From Flavobacteriaceae bacterium (GTDB lineage Bacteria; Bacteroidota; Bacteroidia; Flavobacteriales; Flavobacteriaceae): a DNA stretch of 18,106 nucleotides. The position numbers and the translations under genes were made by a program. This document shows, piece by piece, positions 1-6,498 of the stretch (position 1 is the stretch's first letter; every line of letters begins with the position of its first letter). The stretch is from NCBI GenBank assembly GCA_023700885.1, contig JAMPYA010000025.1, forward strand, positions 1 through 18,106. The letters run 5' to 3'. The notes below the pieces were generated by a model. It was not told where the DNA came from, ran no database searches, and saw only the letters and a list, made by a program, of their open reading frames with translations.

Positions 1-108
1 CGTAATTTCAATCCTGAAACACCCACCAATACCTTTGATAAAACCAATACGACTTGGTTCAATATCGGATTTAGAACCGATGTATTTAACTGGTATTTTG
101 ATTTTTAG
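1..108 (+). CDS. C-terminal fragment of a probable outer-membrane beta-barrel protein (partial)
   Basis: The first 35 codons of the window are open in frame 1 and end at a TAG. They encode the tail of a protein whose start lies outside the window. The last residues alternate hydrophobic/aromatic and polar side chains and end in phenylalanine (TDVFNWYFDF). That is the pattern of a terminal beta-strand of an outer-membrane barrel, where a C-terminal aromatic residue serves as the insertion signal. The family cannot be identified from so short a tail, and it could also be the final strand of another beta-rich protein. It is convergent with the minus-strand aldehyde dehydrogenase genes downstream, so it is unlikely to be functionally linked to them. 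Confidence 0.5.
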   Translation, partial: RNFNPETPTNTFDKTNTTWFNIGFRTDVFNWYFDF

Positions 109-114
109 GATTTT

Positions 115-152
115 AATGTTTGTAATGTTTTAAAGTTGAAAGTTAAAATGTT
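115..152 (+). repeat. AA[A/T]GTT repeat array, copy 1
   Basis: Five AATGTT/AAAGTT units begin at 115, 124, 132, 139 and 147, spaced 7-9 nt apart. The array starts seven bases after the stop codon of the preceding coding fragment. The same unit recurs in arrays at 2680-2712 and 9616-9701, so it is a dispersed intergenic repeat and not simply local AT-richness. Its function is unknown. Confidence 0.55.
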
Positions 153-213
153 ATCTAATTATATCATTTAAAAACAATTACTTTTTGGAAGTATTTTATC
201 CTAAAAATTAGCA

Positions 214-241
214 ATAAAAAACGCAAGTTGTAAACTCGCGT
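214..241 (-). terminator. Probable intrinsic terminator of the deoC-ALDH module
   Basis: ACGCAAGT (221-228) pairs with ACTCGCGT (234-241) around a five-base loop, with one A-C mismatch. Read on the minus strand, the stem is followed directly by a run of six Ts. That is the geometry of a rho-independent terminator for transcription leaving the short ALDH gene, whose stop codon lies about 70 bases upstream. The plus-strand side has no T-run, so this is probably not a terminator for the outer-membrane protein gene. Confidence 0.6.
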
Positions 242-279
242 CTCAATTTATATAAAACTTAATTTCTTATTTTTAATTA

Positions 280-308
280 TCAATTATTCATTGTCAATTA
301 TCAAATGA
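280..308 (-). repeat. 29-nt CAATTATC-type intergenic repeat, copy A
   Basis: This 29-nt segment matches 2750-2778 at 27 of 29 positions; the differences are at the 9th and 26th bases. Each copy lies within a few bases downstream of a minus-strand stop codon, here that of the short ALDH gene at 312-314. Internally it is a repeat of TCAATTATC. Only these two copies are visible in the window. Confidence 0.6.
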
Positions 309-311
309 TAA

Positions 312-1193
312 TCAATAACCACTTCCTGAACCTCCAATTTGTTCTATGGGGTGCCAAGTAGTTTTTGTCTCTTGAAAATCAAAAATATAGTATAAATTAT
401 CATGTTTAGCATCAAAATAATCACTGTTTTCACGAATAAACACTCGTTTAATATTTTCAATGGCTAAATCTTGAACATTTTTAATTACTTTCTTATCCGA
501 ACCACAATATAAAATAGCATTTACATTCATATGTGAGGCAAAATTATTGATCAATTCGTTTTGTTTTCCGGTAATAATATTCACAACCCCACCAGGAACA
601 TCAGAGGTAGCAATAACTTCTGAAAATGAAACTGCACATAATGGTAGTTTTTCAGAAGCAAGAACAACACACGTATTGCCACCGGCAATAATGCTGCAAA
701 TTTGAGTTACCAAACCTAATAATCCGCTATTTTCAGGCGCTACAACTGCCACAACTCCCATAGGTTCTGGCACTGAAAAGTTAAAGAAACTTCCCGAAAC
801 CGGATTCACACTACTGTGTATTTGAACGTATTTATCACACCATCCTGCATAATAAATTAATCGATCAATACTCAGCTCCACTTCTTGAACTGCATTTTTA
901 GGGGCGATTCCTTGTGTTTCTAATTCAGCAATAAACTGCGCTTTTCTACCTTCTAAGACCTCGGCCATTCTGTACAAAATCTGACTTCTATTATAGGTTG
1001 TTTTTCCAGCCCAAGATCCTTGAGCTGCTTTAGCCGAAACCACTGCGTTTCTAAAATCTTTTACAGATGATAAGCACATATTTGCTATGATTTTATTGTT
1101 ATGTTTTAACGGATAATATCGTCCTGACTCTGTTCTTGGAAATTTACCTCCAATAAAAATCTTATATGTTTTTAAAACTTCAATTCTTGACAT
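312..1193 (-). CDS. Truncated, non-catalytic aldehyde dehydrogenase-like protein (ALDH16 C-terminal-domain-like)
   Basis: This 293-residue protein has the ALDH fold signature but is far shorter than the usual ~480-500 residues. Residues about 1-150 match the ALDH N-terminal region (YYAGW helix). The segment VVAPENSG...IIAGGNTCVVLASE aligns with the Rossmann region of the neighbouring enzyme (IPWNFP...AIAAGNTVVIKSSK). However, the oxyanion asparagine motif and the NAD-contacting lysine are replaced, and the protein ends before the position of the catalytic cysteine. It should not be an active dehydrogenase on its own. It lies 11 bases after the stop of the full-length ALDH, on the same strand. 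Together the two total 781 residues, close to ALDH16 enzymes, in which an active ALDH domain is fused to a shorter domain without the catalytic cysteine. I infer a split ALDH16 accessory subunit. A decayed paralogue is possible, but the clean ORF argues against it. Confidence 0.75.
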   Translation of the reverse strand: MSRIEVLKTYKIFIGGKFPRTESGRYYPLKHNNKIIANMCLSSVKDFRNAVVSAKAAQGSWAGKTTYNRSQILYRMAEVLEGRKAQFIAELETQGIAPKNAVQEVELSIDRLIYYAGWCDKYVQIHSSVNPVSGSFFNFSVPEPMGVVAVVAPENSGLLGLVTQICSIIAGGNTCVVLASEKLPLCAVSFSEVIATSDVPGGVVNIITGKQNELINNFASHMNVNAILYCGSDKKVIKNVQDLAIENIKRVFIRENSDYFDAKHDNLYYIFDFQETKTTWHPIEQIGGSGSGY

Positions 1194-1204
1194 AAGCTTA
1201 ATTT

Positions 1205-2671
1205 TTAATCAAATTTTAAGTATTCTGCTAAACCATGCACTCCGCCTTCTCTACCAAAACCACTTTCTTTATAACCTCCAAATGGCGAAGCTGGATCAAA
1301 TTTATTAAAGGTATTAGCCCAAATAACACCCGCTTTTAGTTTCGTTGTCATATTAAATATTTTAGACCCTTTATCGGTCCAAACTCCAGCAGACAAACCA
1401 TACGGAGAGTTATTTGCTTTTTCAATTACCTCATCAATGGTTCTAAATGTTTGTATGGCTAAAACTGGTCCGAAAATTTCTTCTTGAGTAATTCTATTAG
1501 ACTGTGAAACATTGGTAAACAAGGTCGGTTTACACCAAAATCCTTTCGATGGAAGTTTACAATCGGGTTGATAAATATGCGCGCCTTCTTGCAAACCAAT
1601 TTCTATATATTTATTGATGTCTTTTAGCTGATCTTTTGAGTTAATTGCTCCGATATCGGTATTTTTATCCAATGGATCACCAATGGTAAGCGATTGTAAA
1701 CGATCTTTTAATTTTTGTAAAACTTTATCAAAAACAGATTCTTGCACATATAAACGGGAACCAGCACAACAAACATGACCTTGATTGAAGAATATTCCGT
1801 TAACAATTCCTTCAACAGCTTGATCTAAAGGAGCATCTTCAAAAATAATATTGGCTGCTTTTCCGCCTAACTCCATCGATGCTTTTTTATGAGTTCCGGT
1901 TATGGCTTTCATAATTACTTTACCAATTTCTGTAGAACCGGTAAAAGCAATTTTATCAACATCTGGATGTTCAACAATAAAAGAACCTGTTTCTCCATTA
2001 CCCGAAATAATATTTACAACTCCAGCCGGCAATCCTGCTTCATGAATTACCTCAGCTAACAAATGCAATGTTAAAGGAGTTGATTTTGACGATTTAATAA
2101 CAACAGTATTTCCGGCTGCAATGGCAGGCGCAATTTTCCAGGCAGCCATCAATAATGGGAAATTCCAAGGAATAATTTGACCCGCAACTCCTAAAGCTTT
2201 TGGTTTTCTATTAGGGAATGCGTATGCTAATTTATCGGCCCATCCTGCATAATAGAAAAAATGTGCTGCTGCTAAAGGAATATCAATATCACGCGATTCG
2301 CGAATTGGTTTTCCTCCATCTAAAGATTCAACTATAGCAAATTCTCTTGCTCTTTCCTGAATAATTCGAGCAATTCGGTACATATATTTTCCTCGCTCTT
2401 TTCCTGATAATTTAGACCAAGTTGTATTAAAGGCTTTTCTGGCAGATTTCACTGCAAAGTCAATATCTTCTGCATTTGCTCTAGCAACTTGACAAAGTAC
2501 TTCTTCATTAGCCGGGTTGATGGTGTCAAAATAAACACCTGATTTTGGTGCTACAAACTTTCCGTTTATGTATAAATCGTATTTTTCTTTTAATTTGATT
2601 GTAGCCGTACTTTCTGGTGCTGGAACTAAATTCCAATCGGAGCTAAAATCTATGGTATGTTTTTTTTTCAT
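1205..2671 (-). CDS. NAD(P)-dependent aldehyde dehydrogenase, full-length catalytic subunit
   Basis: This 488-residue protein is a complete ALDH-superfamily enzyme that oxidises an aldehyde to its acid with NAD(P). Visible motifs are the IPWN oxyanion/cofactor segment (N170), cofactor lysine K183 in VIKSS, the FTGS turn (243-246), general base E267 in MELGG, catalytic C301 in FNQGHVCCAG, and E398 in the EEIFGP motif. Cys302 follows the nucleophile, as in many ALDH1/2-like enzymes. It sits between deoC and a short ALDH-like gene on the same strand. DeoC releases acetaldehyde from deoxyribose-5-phosphate, so acetaldehyde is a natural inferred substrate. The similarity of the arrangement to ALDH16 suggests that this chain is the N-terminal catalytic half of a two-chain enzyme. 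The start codon follows a string of A-rich codons (MKKKH) and has no strong ribosome-binding site, which is normal for this phylum. Confidence 0.92.
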   Translation of the reverse strand: MKKKHTIDFSSDWNLVPAPESTATIKLKEKYDLYINGKFVAPKSGVYFDTINPANEEVLCQVARANAEDIDFAVKSARKAFNTTWSKLSGKERGKYMYRIARIIQERAREFAIVESLDGGKPIRESRDIDIPLAAAHFFYYAGWADKLAYAFPNRKPKALGVAGQIIPWNFPLLMAAWKIAPAIAAGNTVVIKSSKSTPLTLHLLAEVIHEAGLPAGVVNIISGNGETGSFIVEHPDVDKIAFTGSTEIGKVIMKAITGTHKKASMELGGKAANIIFEDAPLDQAVEGIVNGIFFNQGHVCCAGSRLYVQESVFDKVLQKLKDRLQSLTIGDPLDKNTDIGAINSKDQLKDINKYIEIGLQEGAHIYQPDCKLPSKGFWCKPTLFTNVSQSNRITQEEIFGPVLAIQTFRTIDEVIEKANNSPYGLSAGVWTDKGSKIFNMTTKLKAGVIWANTFNKFDPASPFGGYKESGFGREGGVHGLAEYLKFD

Positions 2672-2679
2672 TCGTTCTT

Positions 2680-2712
2680 AAAGTTTATAAAGTTGGTAAA
2701 GTTCATAAAGTT
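2680..2712 (+). repeat. AA[A/T]GTT repeat array, copy 2 (9-nt period)
   Basis: Four AAAGTT units start at 2680, 2689, 2698 and 2707 with an exact 9-nt period. The array lies just upstream of the full-length ALDH start codon, in the 108-nt gap to deoC. Its GTTTATAAAGTTG (2683-2695) is identical to 9619-9631 in the hypB-hypC gap, which links the two arrays. The array would be transcribed as part of the minus-strand message. Confidence 0.6.
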
Positions 2713-2749
2713 AAAAGGCAATAGGCAATAGTTATAAGTGGTTTTCTTG

Positions 2750-2778
2750 TCAATTATCCATTGTCAATTATCAATTGA
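2750..2778 (-). repeat. 29-nt CAATTATC-type intergenic repeat, copy B
   Basis: This is the second copy of the 29-nt repeat at 280-308, with two differences. It begins one base past the deoC stop codon (2780-2782 on the minus strand). An adjacent GGCAATAGGCAATA doublet at about 2717-2730 adds to the low-complexity character of this gap. Confidence 0.6.
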
Positions 2779-2779
2779 T

Positions 2780-3682
2780 TTACACTTTAGAAAAATAATC
2801 TTGTGATTGGTATATTCCTGATTTTTGTTTGGCAATTTGCATCAACACATCATTAGCTAAACTACTGGCTCCAAATCTGAAGTATTGATTGTTTAACCAT
2901 TTACCACCAAGGGTTTCTTTAACCATTAATAAATATTGAAGCGCTAATTTGGCATTAGAAATTCCACCTGCCGGTTTCATTCCAATCATAATACCGGTTT
3001 CATAATAATAATCTCTGATAGCTTCTAACATAACTAATGTTACCGGTAAAGTTGCAGCCGGACTAATTTTTCCGGTAGATGTTTTAATAAAATCAGCTCC
3101 GGCAAACATAGCAATATCGCTTGCTTGACGAACTTTATCTAACGAACCTATTTCTCCTGTTTCTAAAATTACTTTTAGACGCACATCTTTACTACAAGCT
3201 TCTTTTATGGTGGCAATTTCATCAAATACAAAATTGTATTCGCCACTGTGAAATTTACCGCGACTGATGACCATATCTACTTCATGAGCTCCGTTATCTA
3301 CAGCTAATTTTGTATCTAGTAATTTAACCTCCAAACTTGATTGACCACTTGGAAAAGCAGTTGCAACTGCCGCAACTTTTACATCAGTTCCTTTCAATTC
3401 ATTAACAGCTAATTTTACAAAATTTGGGTATACACAAACAGCTGCAGTAGTTGGCAATCCATCAATAGTATCGTGTAAGTGGTGCGCTTTATAGCACAAT
3501 TGTTTTACTTTATCTTCAGTGTCAGCTCCTTCTAAAGTGGTAAGATCTATCATGCTTAAAGTCATCATTAAACCTTGCATTTTAGCTTCTTTTTTGATAC
3601 TTCTTGCAGTAATTCTCGCAATTCGATCATCTACTCCAACTTGATCTATTCTAGGAGAATTTGAAAAATCAATGTGTTTCAT
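2780..3682 (-). CDS. deoC: Deoxyribose-phosphate aldolase, long (DERA) type
   Basis: This class I aldolase cleaves 2-deoxy-D-ribose 5-phosphate to glyceraldehyde 3-phosphate and acetaldehyde in deoxynucleoside catabolism. The Schiff-base lysine is K200 in FIKTSTGK. The second catalytic lysine is K236 in KPAGGIS, and the conserved aspartate is D136 in EVDMVIS. At 300 residues it is longer than the ~250-residue E. coli enzyme. It carries motifs I recall from eukaryotic DERA (IDLTTLEGADT, TTAAVCVYP, GASSLANDV), so it belongs to the long subclass. It is the first gene of the minus-strand module with the two ALDH genes, which would remove the acetaldehyde. The start at 3682 is an ATG and the motifs begin where expected. 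A leader with possible alternative stems lies upstream. Confidence 0.95.
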   Translation of the reverse strand: MKHIDFSNSPRIDQVGVDDRIARITARSIKKEAKMQGLMMTLSMIDLTTLEGADTEDKVKQLCYKAHHLHDTIDGLPTTAAVCVYPNFVKLAVNELKGTDVKVAAVATAFPSGQSSLEVKLLDTKLAVDNGAHEVDMVISRGKFHSGEYNFVFDEIATIKEACSKDVRLKVILETGEIGSLDKVRQASDIAMFAGADFIKTSTGKISPAATLPVTLVMLEAIRDYYYETGIMIGMKPAGGISNAKLALQYLLMVKETLGGKWLNNQYFRFGASSLANDVLMQIAKQKSGIYQSQDYFSKV

Positions 3683-3709
3683 TTATTATAATATTTGCTT
3701 ATTAAGGGT

Positions 3710-3749
3710 CAGATGAAATACCAAAAGGCATTTCATTCAATCTGGTATT
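3710..3749 (-). promoter_or_regulatory. deoC leader with mutually exclusive stems
   Basis: In the transcribed leader of deoC, ATGAAAT (3713-3719) can pair with ATTTCAT (3730-3736). AATACCA (3717-3723) can pair with TGGTATT (3743-3749). The two stems share 3717-3719, so they cannot form at the same time. The first can be extended by CAGAT (3710-3714) with ATCTG (3740-3744). The layout resembles a switching leader, but I recognise no known riboswitch class and there is no terminator T-run before the start codon. The function is inference only. Confidence 0.35.
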
Positions 3750-3778
3750 GAGTAATTTAAAAATTTTTTTTCATGTAA

Positions 3779-3838
3779 TTGAGCACAAAGATAGAAAAAA
3801 TACCTTTGTTGATAACATTGTTTATAACTATACTTTTG
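3779..3838 (+). promoter_or_regulatory. Two tandem Bacteroidota-type promoters facing the MerR regulator
   Basis: TTG (3779-3781) is followed after exactly 19 bases by TACCTTTG (3801-3808). TTG (3809-3811) is followed after exactly 19 bases by TACTTTTG (3831-3838). Both fit the -33/-7 promoter of the Bacteroidota primary sigma factor. Both would transcribe toward the regulator gene, giving a leader of about 120-155 nt. An AACTAT hexamer (3826-3831), which also recurs upstream of crtI, abuts the second -7 element. Confidence 0.5.
3786..3793 (-). promoter_or_regulatory. Candidate deoC promoter, -7 element TATCTTTG
   Basis: The minus strand reads TATCTTTG, a full match to the Bacteroidota -7 consensus TAnnTTTG. 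It would place the transcript start about 95 bases upstream of deoC and include the paired-stem leader. No clear TTG is seen at the expected -33 position, so this is weaker than the plus-strand promoters beside it. Confidence 0.4.
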
Positions 3839-3894
3839 CAGGCGTCTCTGGAATCAATTTTTTAATTTAACACCAAATTTTTGAGATAAATTAG

Positions 3895-3944
3895 TGAATA
3901 ATCCTATTCAATAAGTCTATTTTAAAAAAATAGATATAATTTTG
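3895..3944 (+). promoter_or_regulatory. Inverted repeats and extra -7 element just before the regulator gene
   Basis: TCTATTTT (3916-3923) and AAAATAGA (3927-3934) form a perfect 8-bp inverted repeat with a three-base spacer. It lies directly upstream of TAATTTTG (3937-3944), another -7 match without a good -33 partner. A smaller repeat, TGAATA-ATCC-TATTCA (3895-3910), lies just before it. The position is right for an autoregulatory operator of the MerR-family protein, or for structure in its leader. Neither role is proven by sequence. Confidence 0.35.
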
Positions 3945-3965
3945 TTTATCTAAAAACAAAAAACA

Positions 3966-4862
3966 TTGAACAAAATAAAAAATAATTTTTCTATTATTGA
4001 TTTAGAAAATCTATCAGGAATAAAAGCACATAATATAAGGATTTGGGAAAAGAGATATCAAATATTCAATCCAACCAGACATGGAAATAATGAGCGTTTG
4101 TACGATATAGATGATTTAAAAAAAGCGCTCAATATCAGTTTTTTGCAAAATAATAATTGGAAAATATCAAAAATAGCTAATTTATCTGTCCATGAAATGG
4201 AATTAAAAGTGGACGAAATAGTGTTAAAAAATGGCAATTGCCATGAAGCATTAAACCAATTCAAAGTTGCAATGCTCTCCTTTGATCAAAATTTGTTCCA
4301 TCAAACTTATCATAAACTGTTGGCACAGCTTTCTTTTCGTGAAATTTTTATGGAAATTTTGGTTCCTTTTTTGGATTTTATCGGAATGCTCTGGCAAACT
4401 GGAACTATTATTCCTGCTCACGAACATTTTATTTCCCAATTGATTGAAAATAAATTGCATGTCAACATTGAAAAAATTGAACAAAAAAATATCGATAACA
4501 CCAAAACATTTGTATTGTTCTTACCAGAAAATGAAGTACATAACTTGGGTTTGCTTTACATTCAATATGAATTATTACTTAAAGGTTACCACACGATTTA
4601 CCTCGGACCAAGTATTCCCATTGCCAATTTGAAAGTCCTTCAAAAATTGTATCATCCTATTGTATTTATCAGTCAACTAACGGTTGCTCCTTCCATTGAG
4701 GGAATTAAAGAGTTTGTCCATTCTATTCAAGATGATTTACTAGCTAATTCACAGGATGAATGTTGGGTCAGTGGACGCAAAGCTAAGTCCGTTTTACCCT
4801 ATATAAGTGCTGCTAACTTTAAACCTTTTCTAACGATAAAAGAATTGTTAAATACTATTTAA
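3966..4862 (+). CDS. MerR-family regulator with B12-binding domain (CarH/LitR-like photoreceptor)
   Basis: Residues about 8-75 form a MerR winged helix (FSIIDLENLSGIKAHNIRIWEKRY). A four-helix cap with the W-x9-EH motif (W143, E153-H154) follows. The C-terminal Rossmann-like cobalamin domain contains E190-V-H192-N-L-G195, the ExHxxG signature whose histidine is the lower ligand of B12. In characterised CarH proteins this architecture binds adenosylcobalamin, tetramerises in the dark to repress carotenoid genes, and falls apart in light. Both key motifs are intact, so light sensing is a reasonable inference. The gene lies 131 bases upstream of crtI on the same strand. The start is TTG: the reading frame has an in-frame stop at 3951-3953 and no ATG before the HTH, so TTG at 3966 is the only sensible start. 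Its preferred operator is not known from sequence. Confidence 0.88.
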   Translation: MNKIKNNFSIIDLENLSGIKAHNIRIWEKRYQIFNPTRHGNNERLYDIDDLKKALNISFLQNNNWKISKIANLSVHEMELKVDEIVLKNGNCHEALNQFKVAMLSFDQNLFHQTYHKLLAQLSFREIFMEILVPFLDFIGMLWQTGTIIPAHEHFISQLIENKLHVNIEKIEQKNIDNTKTFVLFLPENEVHNLGLLYIQYELLLKGYHTIYLGPSIPIANLKVLQKLYHPIVFISQLTVAPSIEGIKEFVHSIQDDLLANSQDECWVSGRKAKSVLPYISAANFKPFLTIKELLNTI

Positions 4863-4871
4863 AATTTCATA

Positions 4872-4931
4872 TTGTTTAATCAAAATGAAATATTATTAAA
4901 CAAAAACTATGATACTATTAAATTTAACTAT
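4872..4931 (+). promoter_or_regulatory. Candidate operator region upstream of crtI (ACTAT direct repeats, 9-bp inverted repeat)
   Basis: TTGTTTAAT (4872-4880) and ATTAAACAA (4895-4903) form a perfect 9-bp inverted repeat. Directly downstream are three direct ACTAT copies: AACTAT at 4905-4910, TACTAT at 4913-4918 and AACTAT at 4926-4931. The first and third are 21 bases apart, about two helical turns on one face of the DNA. A CarH-type regulator is encoded immediately upstream, and such proteins bind repeated half-sites, so this is the best candidate binding region. No clean TAnnTTTG promoter is visible here; the nearest is CAATTTTG at 4964-4971. Confidence 0.4.
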
Positions 4932-4970
4932 CAAAAAAACAAGGAACATTTTTGAGTAAGTTGCAATTTT

Positions 4971-4998
4971 GACATAGTTTATAAGAAAGAACTATGTC
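4971..4998 (+). promoter_or_regulatory. Perfect inverted repeat across the crtI start codon
   Basis: GACATAGTT (4971-4979) is the exact reverse complement of AACTATGTC (4990-4998), with a ten-base spacer. The crtI ATG (4994-4996) lies in the second arm and the purine-rich AAGAAAG lies in the spacer. In RNA this would be a nine-pair hairpin that sequesters the initiation codon. In DNA it could be a regulator palindrome, since it contains the same AACTAT hexamer as the upstream repeats. Confidence 0.45.
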
Positions 4999-6463
4999 AC
5001 AAATCAATATTATTGGATCAGGGTTTTCCTCATTAGCTACCGCTTGTTATTTAGCAAAAGAGGGTCACAAGGTTACGGTTTTTGAAAAAAATGTCCATTT
5101 AGGAGGACGAGCTCAAGTATTTAAGAAAGAAGGATTTCTATTTGATATGGGGCCAACTTGGTATTGGATGCCCGATATATTTGAACGTTTTTTTGCAGAT
5201 TTTGATAAATCTCCTTCTGATTTTTATGAATTACATCGATTAGATCCGGCCTATCGGGTGTTTTTTGATGAAATGAACTATGTGGATATTGCCGGAAGTT
5301 TAGAAAAAATTATCCAAACCTTTGAATCTATTGAAAAAGGCAGTGGAGCAAAGCTTAGAAAATTTATTGGTAATGCAGAAGATAATTACAATATTGCTAT
5401 CAAAGATTTAGTTTATAAACCTGGCTTGAGTCCTTTAGAACTGATCAATTTTAAAACAGCCAGTAAATTAAACTTATTTTTTACCTCTATTAGTAAACAA
5501 GTTAAAAGGCAGTTTAAGAACCCAAAACTCCAACAAATTTTAGAATTTCCAGTTTTGTTTTTAGGGGCTAAACCAACCGATACTCCAGCCTTTTATAATT
5601 TTATGAATTACGCTGACTTTGGATTGGGAACCTGGAATCCTAAAGGTGGGATGAGTGAAGTTTCCAAAGCAATGGTTACTCTGGGTCAATCATTGGGAGT
5701 GACTTATAAAACAAACCAATGCGTTGAAAAAATTGTAGTTGAAAATGGAAAAACCCGAGCATTAGTGGCAAATGACATTACTTATCCTTCAGACATTATT
5801 GTAAGTGGTGCAGATTATCACCATACAGAAAAATTATTGGATGAAAATCTCAGAATGTATTCAGAAAAATATTGGGATAAAAAGACTTTTGCGCCTTCAT
5901 CATTGCTGTTTTATGTTGGGTTTGATACAAAGTTGAAAAACGTTTTACATCATACTTTGTTTTTTGATACAGATTTTGTTAAGCATTCTTCAGAAATTTA
6001 CGACACAAAAGAATGGCCAAAAAACCCCTTGTTTTATGCAAGCTTTCCTAGTAAATCAGATGATATTATGGCACCTGAAGGAAAGGAAGCGGCAACATTT
6101 TTGATTCCTATTGCCCCTGGTTTAAAAGATGATGACAACACGCGTAAACATTATTTTGATATGATCATTACCCGATTGGAGAAATTAACCCAACAAGAAG
6201 TTCGCAAACATATTCTATTTCAAAAGTCCTACGCTGTCAATGATTTTATCAAAGATTACAATTCATACAAAGGAAATGCTTACGGATTAGCAAACACACT
6301 TTTTCAAACCGCTTTTTTAAGACCAAAAGTCAAGAGTAACAAAGTTAAAAACCTCTATTTTACAGGACAACTTACGGTTCCTGGACCCGGTGTGCCACCG
6401 GCAATTATTTCTGGGAAAATTGTTTCTGAAATTATTGCCCGCGAACAAGCTTATAACGTTTAA
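4994..6463 (+). CDS. crtI: Phytoene desaturase (lycopene-forming)
   Basis: This 489-residue FAD-dependent CrtI-family desaturase converts phytoene to lycopene at the membrane surface. The N-terminal dinucleotide-binding motif is GSGFSSLA (residues 8-15), with serine in place of the third glycine. It is followed by the FEKNVHLGGRAQ segment (about 30-41) and the GPTWYWMP substrate/FAD region. The C-terminal signature is FTGQLTVPGPGVPPAIISGK, typical of bacterial carotenoid desaturases. It is the first gene of a same-strand series with crtB, an unrecognised gene, crtZ and a lycopene cyclase. crtB begins 35 bases after its stop. The start codon is embedded in a perfect inverted repeat, and the CarH-like gene is immediately upstream, so light control is likely. 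Confidence 0.95.
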   Translation: MSQINIIGSGFSSLATACYLAKEGHKVTVFEKNVHLGGRAQVFKKEGFLFDMGPTWYWMPDIFERFFADFDKSPSDFYELHRLDPAYRVFFDEMNYVDIAGSLEKIIQTFESIEKGSGAKLRKFIGNAEDNYNIAIKDLVYKPGLSPLELINFKTASKLNLFFTSISKQVKRQFKNPKLQQILEFPVLFLGAKPTDTPAFYNFMNYADFGLGTWNPKGGMSEVSKAMVTLGQSLGVTYKTNQCVEKIVVENGKTRALVANDITYPSDIIVSGADYHHTEKLLDENLRMYSEKYWDKKTFAPSSLLFYVGFDTKLKNVLHHTLFFDTDFVKHSSEIYDTKEWPKNPLFYASFPSKSDDIMAPEGKEAATFLIPIAPGLKDDDNTRKHYFDMIITRLEKLTQQEVRKHILFQKSYAVNDFIKDYNSYKGNAYGLANTLFQTAFLRPKVKSNKVKNLYFTGQLTVPGPGVPPAIISGKIVSEIIAREQAYNV

Positions 6464-6498
6464 TTCAATTTTGTTTTCTAATTCTAATAACTACCTCA

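Noticed and set aside
312..1193. Short ALDH-like gene as a pseudogene
   Set aside because: The frame is clean, starts with a proper domain boundary and lies 11 bases after its partner. ALDH16 enzymes provide a precedent for a non-catalytic ALDH domain.
4058..4632. Three reading frames of 62-77 codons within the regulator gene (4058-4264 and 4251-4484 minus, 4444-4632 plus)
   Set aside because: They lie wholly inside a gene with clear HTH and B12-domain motifs and have no recognisable protein features of their own.
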